DNA of 64,000 nucleotides, taken from NCBI RefSeq assembly GCF_000407445.1, contig NZ_ASWB01000002.1:496001-560000 (forward strand). The letters are read 5' to 3'. Position numbers and translations under genes: made by a program. This document shows, one piece after another, positions 27,359 to 35,841 of the stretch (position 1 is the first letter of the stretch; each line of letters opens with the position of its first letter). Source of the DNA: Enterococcus moraviensis ATCC BAA-383. Its GTDB lineage: Bacteria; Bacillota; Bacilli; Lactobacillales; Enterococcaceae. The notes beneath the pieces are model-generated. The model was given only the letters and a program-made list of their open reading frames with translations. It ran no database searches and was not told the DNA's origin.

Positions 27359-28037
27359 ATTTAGGCAATTCAATATTACTATAGTGCATGATAAGTTGAG
27401 CGATTACAACAAGTGTATTCATTCCACAGTGAGCGATAATCGATGTCCAAATTTTTCCAGTCATCTTATAAAGTAAAGCAAAAAAGAAACCCATAAAGAA
27501 ATAAACAAAGAAATGACCATCTTGATGAATAACAGAAAATAATGTAGAACTAATAATAGCAGAAAGCCAAAAACCAACATAAGATTCAGTCAAACCAATC
27601 AAAGAACGACGAAAAACAAATTCTTCCATGATAGGTCCGCCAATCGTTGTTGCTAAAATAAACAAAGGATTGGCTAAAATAACGGCAATGATATTTTGAG
27701 TATTTGCAGAACTAGGTGTTTCTCCTGTAATAGCAGTTTCAATACTAAAAACAATTGCTTGAATGATCATTGCTAAAAAAATACCACTAATACCAAGTAA
27801 AAAGATGAACACAGGGGAGGTTAGTTTAGCATTTTTCTCAACAGAAGTGGTCGCTATTTGTTTATTTTTGATGTAAAGCCAAATCATTAATCCTGCACCT
27901 AAAATATAAGTAAATGTTGTACCACCAATTACGATGTCAGGTGAAAAAGGTCGGAAAATAAAAGGTGAAAAAAATACGAGTCCATATAAAAGAATCGTCA
28001 CAGTGCTTAATTGCTTAATCGACATATTTTTTGGCAT
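27357..28037 (-). CDS. ydiL: CPBP-family intramembrane metalloprotease (YdiL-like)
   Basis: A 226-residue membrane protein with about seven helices. The CPBP/Abi motifs are GPIMEEFVFRRSL (EExxxR, about residue 142) plus the later SSTLFSVIHQDGHF and 'IAHCGMNTLVVI' histidine motifs, all intact. The eukaryotic homologues are prenyl-CAAX proteases; bacterial substrates are mostly unknown. The order rex-ydiL-ydiK-groES parallels Bacillus subtilis, supporting the symbol by synteny. Confidence 0.85.
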   Translation of the reverse strand: MPKNMSIKQLSTVTILLYGLVFFSPFIFRPFSPDIVIGGTTFTYILGAGLMIWLYIKNKQIATTSVEKNAKLTSPVFIFLLGISGIFLAMIIQAIVFSIETAITGETPSSANTQNIIAVILANPLFILATTIGGPIMEEFVFRRSLIGLTESYVGFWLSAIISSTLFSVIHQDGHFFVYFFMGFFFALLYKMTGKIWTSIIAHCGMNTLVVIAQLIMHYSNIELPK

Positions 28038-28099
28038 GAAGATAAAAAACTCCTTTCAGTTTATGTAGAATATAAAAAGTATACCACAGTCTGATAGCC

Positions 28100-28282
28100 C
28101 TATTTTTTGTGATTATTGCGATAACCTAATAATAGAAAGATAAATACGAAGAAAAATGCGGCTTCCCACAAGGTAGTAGTCCAGTCGAATCGTCTACTTA
28201 CACCAAAAAAGAAGTTTCCGACATTTGCAATAATTAAATAGAGTCCAGTAATTGTTAAAGCTCCGGTGATTCGTTGTTTCAT
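28100..28282 (-). CDS. ydiK: YdiK-like small membrane protein (DUF4305)
   Basis: A 60-residue protein of two transmembrane helices (about 7-28 and 37-54) with a positively charged C-terminal end. Size and position between ydiL and groES match B. subtilis YdiK, a DUF4305 protein of unknown function. It is transcribed with ydiL on the minus strand, 62 bases ahead of it. Identification is by synteny and topology more than by motif. Confidence 0.7.
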   Translation of the reverse strand: MKQRITGALTITGLYLIIANVGNFFFGVSRRFDWTTTLWEAAFFFVFIFLLLGYRNNHKK

Positions 28283-28439
28283 TTCAATCGCCTCTCTTTC
28301 TCTACCTATTTTACCACGAAATGAACGAGAGCATAGAAATATACCAAATTAAGGTAAGCAACTTCAGGGATTTCGTTCAAAAAGATGTGAATTACTTAAA
28401 AGTATGGAAACAATTATTAAATAAAATTAGTCAAAAGAC

Positions 28440-28468
28440 TTGCAAAATGTAAGGGAAATGAGTATTAT
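28440..28468 (+). promoter_or_regulatory. SigA-type promoter of groESL
   Basis: TTGCAA, 17-base spacer, TATTAT. The start site would fall at the edge of the CIRCE operator. Confidence 0.8.
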
Positions 28469-28480
28469 AAATAGTGTGAG

Positions 28481-28507
28481 TTAGCACTCGATAACCTAGA
28501 GTGCTAA
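28481..28507 (+). promoter_or_regulatory. CIRCE operator (HrcA site)
   Basis: Perfect consensus TTAGCACTC-N9-GAGTGCTAA between the promoter and groES, indicating heat-shock repression by HrcA. Confidence 0.97.
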
Positions 28508-28539
28508 AAAGATAAATAATTTATATGGAGGGATTTATT

Positions 28540-28824
28540 GTGTTAAAACCATTAAGCGATCGCGTCGTTATCGAAGTCGCAAAAGAAGAAGAAAAAACAG
28601 TTGGAGGCATCGTCTTAGCATCAGCCGCTCAAGAAAAGCCTCAAACAGGAAACGTTATCGCAGTAGGTGAAGGCCGTGTTTTAGATAACGGTACAAAAGT
28701 TCCTGCGGATGTTAAAGTAGGCGACACAGTAATGTTTGAAAAATATTCAGGAACAGAAGTAAAGTATGAAGGAAATGATTACTTGATCGTTTCTGGTAAA
28801 GACATTATTGCGATTGTTGAATAA
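28540..28824 (+). CDS. groES: Co-chaperonin GroES
   Basis: A 94-residue GroES that caps the GroEL chamber. The mobile loop is '[23 protein letters not shown]' (residues about 16-38) and the roof segment is [19 protein letters not shown] at 28540 is chosen because GGAGGG (28527-28532) sits seven bases upstream and the protein then has the canonical length and N-terminus [10 protein letters not shown]; an in-frame ATG at 28525 overlaps that SD. Controlled by CIRCE; groEL follows after 66 bases. Confidence 0.96.
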   Translation: MLKPLSDRVVIEVAKEEEKTVGGIVLASAAQEKPQTGNVIAVGEGRVLDNGTKVPADVKVGDTVMFEKYSGTEVKYEGNDYLIVSGKDIIAIVE

Positions 28825-28878
28825 GCTATTCTTATAATACAAACAACCATATTAAATAGAAAAAAATAAAAATTTTGA

Positions 28879-30519
<1,641 letters not shown>

Positions 30520-30535
30520 TCAAGTTTTTACTAAA

Positions 30536-30576
30536 TAATAACCGTTTAACATGTAAAATGTTAAACGGTTATTTTA
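30536..30576. terminator. Terminator after groEL
   Basis: 16-bp stem AATAACCGTTTAACAT and complement with loop GTAAA, then a T-rich stretch; also serves the convergent TraX gene. Confidence 0.85.
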
Positions 30577-30593
30577 TTATAAATGATTACATG

Positions 30594-31337
30594 TTACTCA
30601 AAATAAGGCACGATCACAAATTGTTGAATTGCAAATAACACGATTAAGTGAACTGGATAAAACCAATAAAAAAAGTATTTCCACTGTTTCCCACGTTTCC
30701 CATTATAAAAATAGATTGGTATAATGGCAATTAGCCCAAATAGACTATTTTGAAGAAGAACCAGTGCTCCAATAATACATTTTAACAAGGGCAAGTCTTT
30801 AAATAAATACAAAGTAATAATCAATAAAATACCAATCCATCCTCCGTAATCTACACATAAAAATTCTGCTAAAAAAATACCGATCCCAACTATTATGATT
30901 GAACACATGACATTACGTATGGAGAACGCCTTAAATTTTTCTAACCCGATAATAACAATTAAACCAATGAATAGTGTGAAAAATACATTTTGACTTTCAA
31001 AATCAATTAAACGATGTGAAAATGCTAAATCAAAGGGGATTTCTGAAATCAATGCAAACAGAAATAAGCGTGTGGCATATCTTTTTTTATTAGACGTATG
31101 AGTAAAGCCCTCTACAAGCAAAAAACAAAACAGTGGAAAAGCTAATCTTCCGATTATTATGAATAGTGGAAAAATTTGTTGGCTGAATCCAATAATTGGA
31201 TGTTCTTCCACTCCAAATGGAACAGATTGCATCATAACTGGCTGGAAAGAGATGATCTTTGCAGTATGATCAAGTAGCATGGCGAAAATGGCAATCCATT
31301 TTAATTGGCTACCAGAGAAAAAGGATTTCGTTTCCAA
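30594..31337 (-). CDS. TraX family membrane protein
   Basis: A 247-residue integral membrane protein with about eight helices. The TraX-family hallmark is 'LKWIAIFAMLLDHTAKI' at the N-terminus, then 'FPLFCFLLVEGFTHTSNKKRYATRLFLFALISEIPFDLAF'. TraX of the F plasmid acetylates pilin; chromosomal Firmicute relatives are thought to be acyltransferases of unknown target. An upstream open extension exists, but the TTG at 31337 nine bases after AAGGAG gives the normal family length. It is the first gene left of the invertible cassette and points away from it. Confidence 0.8.
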   Translation of the reverse strand: METKSFFSGSQLKWIAIFAMLLDHTAKIISFQPVMMQSVPFGVEEHPIIGFSQQIFPLFIIIGRLAFPLFCFLLVEGFTHTSNKKRYATRLFLFALISEIPFDLAFSHRLIDFESQNVFFTLFIGLIVIIGLEKFKAFSIRNVMCSIIIVGIGIFLAEFLCVDYGGWIGILLIITLYLFKDLPLLKCIIGALVLLQNSLFGLIAIIPIYFYNGKRGKQWKYFFYWFYPVHLIVLFAIQQFVIVPYFE

Positions 31338-31675
31338 TGATAATGACTCCTTTTTAGATAAATTAGGTTGATATATTATTTTACCATAGATAATTGATAG
31401 TTTAATCAGAACGTGAAAAAGAAGTGTAGTTAACAACAAGGAAGTTTGACGAGGTTTTGGAGTCTAAAGTTAAAAAAATCGATAATAGAGTATGTTAGGA
31501 TGGATAATCAATAATTGGAGGAGAATTAGAAAGGTAAGGAAAAGCTTTAGAGGAGTATTTTTAATACGTAGAGATTTTCTTTCTATTATTATATAAAAAC
31601 GAGAAGTTTTTGATAAAAAGCAGTGAAAAATATAATATATATTGTTATAATGAAATTATGTTAGGTTTGGTATAA
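31338..31675. other. Flank left of the invertible cassette
   Basis: No convincing gene. It contains plus-strand promoter-like boxes: TTGATA (31610) with TATAAT at 31631 or 31646, reading into the cassette toward the recombinase. An SD-like TTGGAGGAG near 31516 has no start codon behind it. Very AT-rich. Confidence 0.4.
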
Positions 31676-31678
31676 ATC

Positions 31679-31704
31679 TTTCTTGAATGTAGCAGTTATA
31701 AGAA
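31679..31704 (+). repeat. Left inverted repeat (recombination site)
   Basis: 26-bp repeat, identical in reverse complement to 33256-33281. Core 31685-31699; outer arm ATCTTTCTT 31676-31684, inner arm AAGAAGAT 31700-31707. Confidence 0.85.
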
Positions 31705-31769
31705 GATAATGAATCTAAGAAACACACAATTTTATTCCGATTTCCGCTACTATTCAATTCTATCTCAAA

Positions 31770-31800
31770 ATTATAGACCAGTCTATAAGTAAAAGTTCAT
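31770..31800 (-). promoter_or_regulatory. Candidate outward promoter inside the cassette
   Basis: Minus strand: perfect TATAAT (31775-31770) with a weak -35 TGAACT 18 bases upstream. The inverted repeat TATAGAC-CA-GTCTATA (31772-31787) overlaps the -10. As drawn it points left across the repeat toward TraX; after inversion it would point at the winged-helix regulator. Confidence 0.4.
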
Positions 31801-31957
31801 TTTTTTATCATATTTTTGATGAATTTTATAAAAAAATGAGAATAGTTATGCATATAATTTTTATTTTTGATGGAAATGGATAGGATTATTTTTGGAATAT
31901 ATTATTTTTTATTCAGTGTGAAATTAAAACTTACGCATTTTAAAGGGCTCTATATTT

Positions 31958-31981
31958 ATAAGCCGTCAAATAAGCCGTCAA
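31958..31981 (+). repeat. Tandem 12-bp repeat before the recombinase
   Basis: Two exact adjacent copies of ATAAGCCGTCAA, ending just before the ribosome-binding site. They are candidates for arm-type binding sites of the recombinase N-terminal domain or for autoregulation. Confidence 0.8.
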
Positions 31982-32006
31982 TTTTTTTTGGAAAGGGTGT
32001 CGTAAA

Positions 32007-33131
32007 ATGAGTAGAAAAGGTGAAAACATTTATAAAAGAAAAGATGGGCGATGGGAAGGTCGATATATGAAAGCAAGAAATGAAGAAGGTAAAATCATCT
32101 ATGGTTATATTTATGGGAAACGATATAAACATGTTAAAGAGCGATTAGCTGAATTAAAAGTTCGATATTCGTTTACTCATAATAATGTTAATTTATATAA
32201 AGGAACAGTTCAAGACTGGCTAGTTCACTGGCTAAATGTTGTGATGCGTAAAAACATCAAACTGTCTACTTATTCAAGTTATCAACTACGTATGGAAAAA
32301 TATATCATTCCATTTCTCGGAAAGAAGCAGTTAACTCAAGTAAAAAGTCAGGATATTGAAAATTTTGTTAACTATCTAACCAGCTTAAACTTATCAGCTT
32401 CGACAATACATTCAATTGTAACTGTGTTGAAGAGCGCAATGAACAAAGCGTTCGTTGAAAATCATATTGTATCTAATCCGTGTAACAATTTATCATTGTC
32501 GAGAGTTACAATGAAAGAAATTTCAGCACTAAGCTTAAAAGAACAAGAAAAACTTGAACAAGTTTCTTTAAAAGAGAATGATTGCTCCGCTGTGATTTTA
32601 GCATTATATACTGGTTTAAGAATTGGCGAAATTAGTGGATTGAAATGGACAGATATTGATTTTGTAAAGAATATTATTCATGTGAGAAGAACATTATATA
32701 GAATTTCTAGTTCTGAAAAAAGTGGAAAAACAGAGATCATTATGGCCGAGCCAAAGACCAAAAGCTCTAAACGATCTATTCCTTTAGCTAAAAATTTAAA
32801 GAGCTATTTAATGGAAAAACAAAAAAGTACATCCTCAGAATACGTTATCTCTTGTAGGTCTAGCTATACTGAACCAAGAGTTATAAGTTATCGTTTTAGA
32901 AAAAATATTGAACAGGCCGGGATTGGACACATTCATTTTCATGTTTTACGTCATACCTTTGCTACAAGGTGTGTAGAGCAGGGAATTGATATTGCTACAC
33001 TTAGTAAGTTACTGGGACATTCTTCTATAAAGTTGACATTAGACACATACACAGATTCTCTTTGGGAAAGTAGAAAAGCTGCCGTTTCAGTAATTGATGA
33101 TAAACTTGGAACTACATCTGTTTCAGTTTAA
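32007..33131 (+). CDS. Tyrosine recombinase (Tn916-Int/phage-integrase type)
   Basis: A 374-residue recombinase: N-terminal arm-DNA-binding domain (about 5-50, KRKDGRWEGRY), SAM-like core-binding domain (about 65-155), catalytic domain (about 170-360). All catalytic residues are present: R205 (TGLRIGE), K252 (PKTKSSKR), H312/R315 (HVLRHTFATR), H338 (LLGHSS) and nucleophile Y348 (LDTYTD). It is flanked by a 26-bp inverted repeat pair, so it probably catalyses inversion of its own segment. No excisionase, phage or conjugation genes accompany it. GGAAAGGG precedes the ATG. Confidence 0.93.
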   Translation: MSRKGENIYKRKDGRWEGRYMKARNEEGKIIYGYIYGKRYKHVKERLAELKVRYSFTHNNVNLYKGTVQDWLVHWLNVVMRKNIKLSTYSSYQLRMEKYIIPFLGKKQLTQVKSQDIENFVNYLTSLNLSASTIHSIVTVLKSAMNKAFVENHIVSNPCNNLSLSRVTMKEISALSLKEQEKLEQVSLKENDCSAVILALYTGLRIGEISGLKWTDIDFVKNIIHVRRTLYRISSSEKSGKTEIIMAEPKTKSSKRSIPLAKNLKSYLMEKQKSTSSEYVISCRSSYTEPRVISYRFRKNIEQAGIGHIHFHVLRHTFATRCVEQGIDIATLSKLLGHSSIKLTLDTYTDSLWESRKAAVSVIDDKLGTTSVSV

Positions 33132-33135
33132 GGAC

Positions 33136-33179
33136 AAAAAAACGTATAAAAACTAGTATTAGTTTTTATACGTTTTTTT
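33136..33179. terminator. Terminator after the recombinase
   Basis: Perfect 20-bp stem (AAACGTATAAAAACTA and complement) with a 4-base loop and T7. Bidirectional, it would stop read-through in either cassette orientation. Confidence 0.92.
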
Positions 33180-33255
33180 GTCTTCATTTTTTAACCGTCA
33201 TAGAATGGTCAACTCTATAGAAAAATGTATGTATATATATTGTAAAAGGAGCTTT

Positions 33256-33281
33256 TTCTTATAACTGCTACATTCAAGAAA
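33256..33281 (-). repeat. Right inverted repeat (recombination site)
   Basis: 26-bp reverse-complement copy of 31679-31704, inside a perfect 10-bp palindromic arm pair GCTTTTTCTT (33251-33260) / AAGAAAAAGC (33276-33285). Confidence 0.88.
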
Positions 33282-33318
33282 AAGCCAGACAAAGTATCTG
33301 TTGCTTAGATACACCGAC

Positions 33319-33360
33319 GTACACTATTCATTAAGCCCTTAAATTAATGAATAGATGTAC
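33319..33360. repeat. Long palindrome upstream of the regulator gene
   Basis: GTACA-CTATTCATTAA / TTAATGAATAG-(A)-TGTAC, 16 pairs with one bulge around a 9-base loop. No T-run follows. It lies outside the cassette, between its right end and the regulator: candidate operator or leader hairpin. The rest of 33286-33473 shows no strong promoter. Confidence 0.75.
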
Positions 33361-33473
33361 ATCTATTATAGTCGTAATTTAAATATTTCTAAACTTAAAA
33401 GTCTTGAAAATAAGTAGAATTTTAAAGGAATACGAATACTTATAAAAATGATGATAGGGGGAGGGCATCAAAA

Positions 33474-34196
33474 ATGTACACAATCGGCTATATCTCACTT
33501 AATAATGAGATAAGTGAGCAATACAAGGAGGTTTTTAACGCACTGCAATGTAACATTCAAATTGTAAAAAAAGAAAAAATAAATCAACTGTTTAATAGTA
33601 ATAATAATTTATTAGATGTGTTAGATACCTTGATAATTGAAGATACAGATTTAAACAATATTAATTGGGTATGTGAATTGATTATGACGGTACGGAAACA
33701 AACGACTTTACCACTTTGGATTTTTACGACATTAAAAAATGAAAACAGAACAAATCGAATTGTCTATTTACAATTAGGTGCGGATGGCATTGTTGATCAG
33801 GGAATCGAATTGGATGAATCATTATTGATGATGAGAAACTTAATGAAACGTTTCAAACAAAGAGCAACTCTCCCAGCGAAATCTGAGCAATCAATATTCA
33901 ATGAAACTGCTGATTTTAAATTGATACCTCAAAATTTGAGTGTTTGTTTAGAAGACGGAAAAGAAGTTAATCTAACAAAATTAGAATTTCTTACGATTGA
34001 ATATTTACATAAACACGCACGTAAAACTATGACATATGAAGAAATTTATAAAAATGTTTGGAAGGATAATTATTGCGATAGAAAATATCGAGTGTCTAAT
34101 TTAGTTTTCCATTTAAGGCAAAAGCTTGAAATAGATATTGAAAAACCCAAATATATCAAAACGATTCGCTCAAAAGGATATATGCTAAATATTTAA
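33474..34196 (+). CDS. Orphan winged-helix regulator with degenerate receiver domain
   Basis: A 240-residue OmpR-like protein. The N-terminal ~115 residues follow a receiver fold but the acidic pocket is lost (YISLNN at strand 1) and the conserved lysine near 'LGADGIVDQG' is Gln. A candidate phospho-Asp remains in LIIEDTD. The C-terminal winged helix (about 140-238) ends in the typical 'YRVSNLVFHLRQKLE...YIKTIRSKGYML'. No histidine kinase gene is adjacent. Phosphorylation-independent control of the surface operon downstream is likely. RBS GGGGGAGGG precedes the ATG. Confidence 0.82.
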   Translation: MYTIGYISLNNEISEQYKEVFNALQCNIQIVKKEKINQLFNSNNNLLDVLDTLIIEDTDLNNINWVCELIMTVRKQTTLPLWIFTTLKNENRTNRIVYLQLGADGIVDQGIELDESLLMMRNLMKRFKQRATLPAKSEQSIFNETADFKLIPQNLSVCLEDGKEVNLTKLEFLTIEYLHKHARKTMTYEEIYKNVWKDNYCDRKYRVSNLVFHLRQKLEIDIEKPKYIKTIRSKGYMLNI

Positions 34197-34304
34197 TTTT
34201 TACCACTGAAAAGAATGAACCAACAAAACTTAGAAACGTATAGTGAAAACAGGTTCAGGAGAGTTATAACGCACTTGATTTTATAAAGTTGGGAGGCAAA
34301 ATTT

Positions 34305-34355
34305 ATGTTTATTGAAGTGATTCCAAACCAAAGCGTAATTTGCGAAACTGGTTAG
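34305..34355 (+). CDS. Candidate leader peptide of the WxL operon
   Basis: A 16-codon ORF (MFIEVIPNQSVICETG) with a strong SD, GGGAGG, eight bases upstream. Its stop lies five bases before a terminator-like hairpin. Geometry resembles a translation-controlled attenuator. No family is recognised for so short a peptide. Confidence 0.5.
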   Translation: MFIEVIPNQSVICETG

Positions 34356-34359
34356 AAAT

Positions 34360-34390
34360 AACGAGTGAAGTAAAGAATTACTCGTTTTTC
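34360..34390 (+). terminator. Attenuator-like hairpin before the WxL operon
   Basis: AACGAGT-N13-ACTCGTT followed by TTTTC, placed between the leader ORF and the first surface gene. Confidence 0.65.
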
Positions 34391-34451
34391 TGGAAAGGAG
34401 GAGGAGTAAGAAAAGTTTCGACAATAACAAACATCATAGGAGGAAAAAAAA

Positions 34452-35783
34452 TTGAAAAACACACAAGTTTTTAAAAGAGGACTATTAACATTAGCTGCAA
34501 CTGCTGCATTAGGAGTAGCTGTTTTGTCAGTACCAACACCATTTACAGGAGAATCAGTCGTTGCTTATGCAACAGAAGGAACAGCTGAAGTATCAACGAT
34601 CGAAGAATTTGATGCAGCGTTGAAAAATCCAACAATCACTGTAATCAATGTTAATCAAAGTATCCAATTCAAGAAAAATATTACAAATATTCCGAACCGT
34701 GATTTAACAATCAATGGTAATGCAGATAAAGGCGTAGTGATCAACTCAGCACACAACTCTATCTATGGAAAACAAAACACTAAAGGTAAAAATACGATTT
34801 CAATCAAAAATGTCAATATCGTAGGTGCTGATGGCGATGGACGTTTCTTCACTGGTGGTTCTGGTAATGGCCCTTCAAGTTATGGATGGGATGTCTATGC
34901 AGAAAATGTTGAGTACACAGGTGCTCGCTTTGTTCACCTTAGTGAAGGTAAATTAACATTTGCTGGTACAAATAACATCAATACTCGTGCTGAAAATGCT
35001 TGGGTTCATGACTTAGAGTTTTTACCTGGAACAATTTATAACGGAATTGCAGCGAACAAAGACCATGGTCAATTCTCAGCATTTTACTTTAATGGTGCTT
35101 TGATCAAAGGGAAAGCAACTGGTGAAGTAAAAATCGGTTCTAATGCAAATGTTAATGTAAAAATCGGTCCACAAAGTAATGTCAATCATTACTATCCAGT
35201 ATTTTATGACAAAGTACAAAAAGTTGATATTGATTCAGGTGCAACGTTAGATGTTGACGCTGCAGGTGTAGCATTCGAATTTATTCCACGTGCTGACTAT
35301 GTTAACAAATTCCCATCATTAAACTTAGCAAGTGGAGCAAAAGCATATTTCAACGGCCGTGGTGGTGGAGATTACCCAGCAATGTATCTTCAATATTATG
35401 GTGCACAAGTAAACTTAAGCCGTAATTCTGAACTTGTTGTGACAGGTGATAGTAAAAAAGGTGCAGTGAGAAGTGAATATAAAGGTGCACAAATCAATCT
35501 TGATTCTCCTAGAAACTTTGAAATTACAAACAAAAAAGCGGGAGCACAACTATTTTATAGTACAAATACAACCATTAATGCTAAAAATGTAGGTCGTTTG
35601 TCAACATGGGGTAGAACAGGTGGAGATTACTTAGATCCAGCTACAAACCTTTTCAATGCTCGTAATTTTACTGTGAATTTTGGGAAAATTTGTAACAGTA
35701 AAACATTATCAGTGACTGGTCTTCCAGAAGATTTCCGCATGGAAGATTACGGAAAAATTTCATTAAAAGGTGGAGGAATCTAA
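34452..35783 (+). CDS. Secreted pectate-lyase-like adhesive domain protein
   Basis: A 443-residue exported protein. The signal peptide covers about residues 1-41 (cleavage near AYA-TE). The rest is a right-handed beta-helix-like region with repeated short strands ('TVINVNQSIQFKKNITNIPNRDLTINGN', 'ISIKNVNIVGADGDGRFF', 'GAQVNLSRNSELVVTGDSKKGAV'), matching the pectate-lyase-like adhesive family seen in WxL clusters. There is no C-terminal WxL or LPXTG, so surface retention must come from partners. Lyase activity is not implied. TTG start after GGAGGAAA; first structural gene of the operon. Confidence 0.8.
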   Translation: MKNTQVFKRGLLTLAATAALGVAVLSVPTPFTGESVVAYATEGTAEVSTIEEFDAALKNPTITVINVNQSIQFKKNITNIPNRDLTINGNADKGVVINSAHNSIYGKQNTKGKNTISIKNVNIVGADGDGRFFTGGSGNGPSSYGWDVYAENVEYTGARFVHLSEGKLTFAGTNNINTRAENAWVHDLEFLPGTIYNGIAANKDHGQFSAFYFNGALIKGKATGEVKIGSNANVNVKIGPQSNVNHYYPVFYDKVQKVDIDSGATLDVDAAGVAFEFIPRADYVNKFPSLNLASGAKAYFNGRGGGDYPAMYLQYYGAQVNLSRNSELVVTGDSKKGAVRSEYKGAQINLDSPRNFEITNKKAGAQLFYSTNTTINAKNVGRLSTWGRTGGDYLDPATNLFNARNFTVNFGKICNSKTLSVTGLPEDFRMEDYGKISLKGGGI

Positions 35784-35841
35784 TATAGTTTCACTTTAGA
35801 AAAAGGTTTAAAAGATGCTGAAGGAAAGGAGGTGTCTTTTA

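Larger units (their letters stand above)
31676..33285. mobile_element. Candidate invertible cassette with its own tyrosine recombinase
   Basis: Two exact 26-bp copies in opposite orientation (31679-31704; 33256-33281) bound a segment holding one complete recombinase gene and its terminator. Each copy has the 15-bp core gaatgtagcagttat between palindromic arms: 10/10 in the right site (GCTTTTTCTT/AAGAAAAAGC), 8 bp with one slip in the left. Inverted, not direct, sites predict inversion rather than excision. Inversion has not been shown; it is inferred from layout. Confidence 0.75.

Noticed and set aside
31676-33285. Integrated prophage or ICE remnant with attL/attR
   Set aside because: The flanking repeats are inverted rather than direct, the interval holds only the recombinase gene, and there are no phage, excisionase or conjugation genes nearby.
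35684-35841. Frameshift joining the pectate-lyase-like protein to the large WxL protein
   Set aside because: The second gene has its own strong SD, start and signal peptide, and the first ends cleanly, so they are two genes.
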